From a bacterium (GTDB lineage: Bacteria; Planctomycetota; JAFGQW01), in NCBI GenBank assembly GCA_030426805.1, contig JAUHXU010000003.1, forward strand, positions 62,001 to 126,000: a DNA stretch of 64,000 nt, read 5' to 3'. The notes below the pieces were generated by a model. That model saw nothing but the letters and a program-made list of their open reading frames with translations, had not been told where the DNA came from and did no database searches. The translations under genes and the position numbers were made by a program. The first letter of the stretch is position 1, and every line of letters begins with the position of its first letter. Shown here one piece after another: positions 63,217 through 64,000 of the stretch.

Positions 63217-64000
63217 GTGGCATCCGACACCCGGCCATCGACGCTCGTCGCGTGGCTGCTCGCGACGCGACCGAAGACGCTGACCGCGGCGCTCGTCCCG
63301 GTCGCCGTCGGCACCGCGCTCGCCGCGCGTCTCGGTTCCGCGGGCCCGTGGTGGGTCGTCGCGTGCGCACTCGGCGCGGCGTTCGCGATCCAGATCGCGA
63401 CCAACCTGTTCAACGACGCACTCGACCACGAGAAGGGGACGGACACCGACGCCCGCCTCGGGCCGACGCGCGCCGCGCAAGCCGGCTGGATCCCGGCGAG
63501 CACGCTGCGCGCCGCCGCATGGGCATCGCTCGTCGTGGCGCTCGCACTCGCCGCACCGCTGGTCGCGCGCGGCGGCTGGCCGATCGCGGTGATCGCGATT
63601 CTGTCGTGCGTGTTCGCCTACGGCTACACCGGCGGTCCCTTCCCGCTCGCCTATCTCGGGGTGGCCGACGCATTCGTGATCGCGTTCTTCGGCCTGATCG
63701 CGGTCGGCGGCACGGTCTGGCTGCAGGCCGGCGTCGTCGGGGCCGACGCGATGGTCGCGGGCTTGCAGGTCGGATCGCTCGCGGCCGCGCTGCTCGCAGT
63801 CAACAACGTCCGCGACATCACCGAGGATCGCGCTGCGGGGAAGCGCACGTTGCCGGCGCGTTTCGGACTCGCGTTCGGTCGCGCGGAAGTCGTGACGCTG
63901 ATCGCACTCCCGTTCGCGCTCGGCGCATGGTGGCTCACACGAGGTGCCGTCGTCGCGGCATTGCTGCCGTGTCTCGCGACGCCGCTGGCGTGGAGCGTCG
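63217..64000 (+). CDS. menA: 1,4-dihydroxy-2-naphthoate polyprenyltransferase, 5' part
   Basis: The frame from the GTG at 63217 remains open to the window end, giving 261 residues. It is a UbiA-family integral membrane protein that attaches the polyprenyl tail to dihydroxynaphthoate. Both Asp-rich motifs are present: [20 protein letters not shown] (N-D-x3-D) and [20 protein letters not shown] (N-x3-D-x3-D). Hydrophobic helices alternate with short loops ([35 protein letters not shown]). Because the 3' end is missing, only about the last 40 residues are likely absent. It follows menB by 10 bp. Confidence 0.95.
   Translation, partial: MASDTRPSTLVAWLLATRPKTLTAALVPVAVGTALAARLGSAGPWWVVACALGAAFAIQIATNLFNDALDHEKGTDTDARLGPTRAAQAGWIPASTLRAAAWASLVVALALAAPLVARGGWPIAVIAILSCVFAYGYTGGPFPLAYLGVADAFVIAFFGLIAVGGTVWLQAGVVGADAMVAGLQVGSLAAALLAVNNVRDITEDRAAGKRTLPARFGLAFGRAEVVTLIALPFALGAWWLTRGAVVAALLPCLATPLAWSV

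Overview
This is a very GC-rich (by eye close to 70%), densely packed bacterial chromosome segment in which most neighbours overlap by ATGA or GTGA. The best guess is a Planctomycetota-like organism. The support is an ECF-type sigma factor coupled to a Ser/Thr kinase with TPR repeats, many secreted VCBS/beta-propeller proteins with a shared C-terminal module, and a menaquinone (men) pathway. This assignment is inference. I see no phage, transposase, CRISPR array, tRNA or rRNA. No gene-free stretch exceeds about 200 bases.

Layout. 1-1556: C-terminal part of a molybdopterin oxidoreductase. 1560-5521: two secreted proteins. 5626-12649: a redox island, with a membrane-tethered Fe-S/FAD oxidoreductase divergent from a four-gene overlapping operon (diheme cytochrome b-like protein, 23-heme cytochrome, 13-heme putative lipoprotein, outer-membrane beta-barrel). 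It has the composition expected of a trans-envelope electron conduit. 12721-18903: two VCBS-repeat secreted proteins, a TPR kinase and its ECF sigma factor. 19047-23055: a hybrid histidine kinase and an NtrC-type activator. 23088-31730: secreted proteins, a YciI-like protein, an NTF2/histidine-phosphatase fusion, an SDR, an S9 peptidase and an Uma2 protein. 31734-37498: an aquaporin divergent from a TPP-riboswitch-controlled thiC, then an iodotyrosine-deiodinase-like flavoprotein and a membrane/beta-propeller fusion. 37437-48164: queG, an S41 peptidase, glucokinase, DUF2277, a phosphoesterase, a chalcone-isomerase-like protein, pgi, tal, a membrane protein and rpe. 48297-51020: a cyclophilin, an acetyltransferase and a FIST protein. 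51110-54702: an AhpD-like protein whose second catalytic Cys codon is UGA, then aroB, aroA and a putative secreted hydrolase. 54715-64000: a Nudix/lipoprotein fusion, aroC, a small membrane protein, menG and aroF, then menF-menD-menH-menB-menA (cut by the window end).

How the genes fit together. The right third makes chorismate (aroF, aroB, aroA, aroC) and turns it into menaquinone (menF/D/H/B/A/G). The left redox island is the kind of machinery that would draw electrons from, or return them to, a menaquinone pool and NAD(P)H and pass them across both membranes. The middle supplies central sugar metabolism (glk, pgi, tal, rpe) and signalling.

The two most notable signals are the 36-heme conduit candidate (5626-12649) and the probable selenoprotein (51110-51700). 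In the latter, an in-frame UGA sits exactly at the second catalytic Cys of the AhpD motif and is followed by a hairpin with bacterial SECIS-like geometry.
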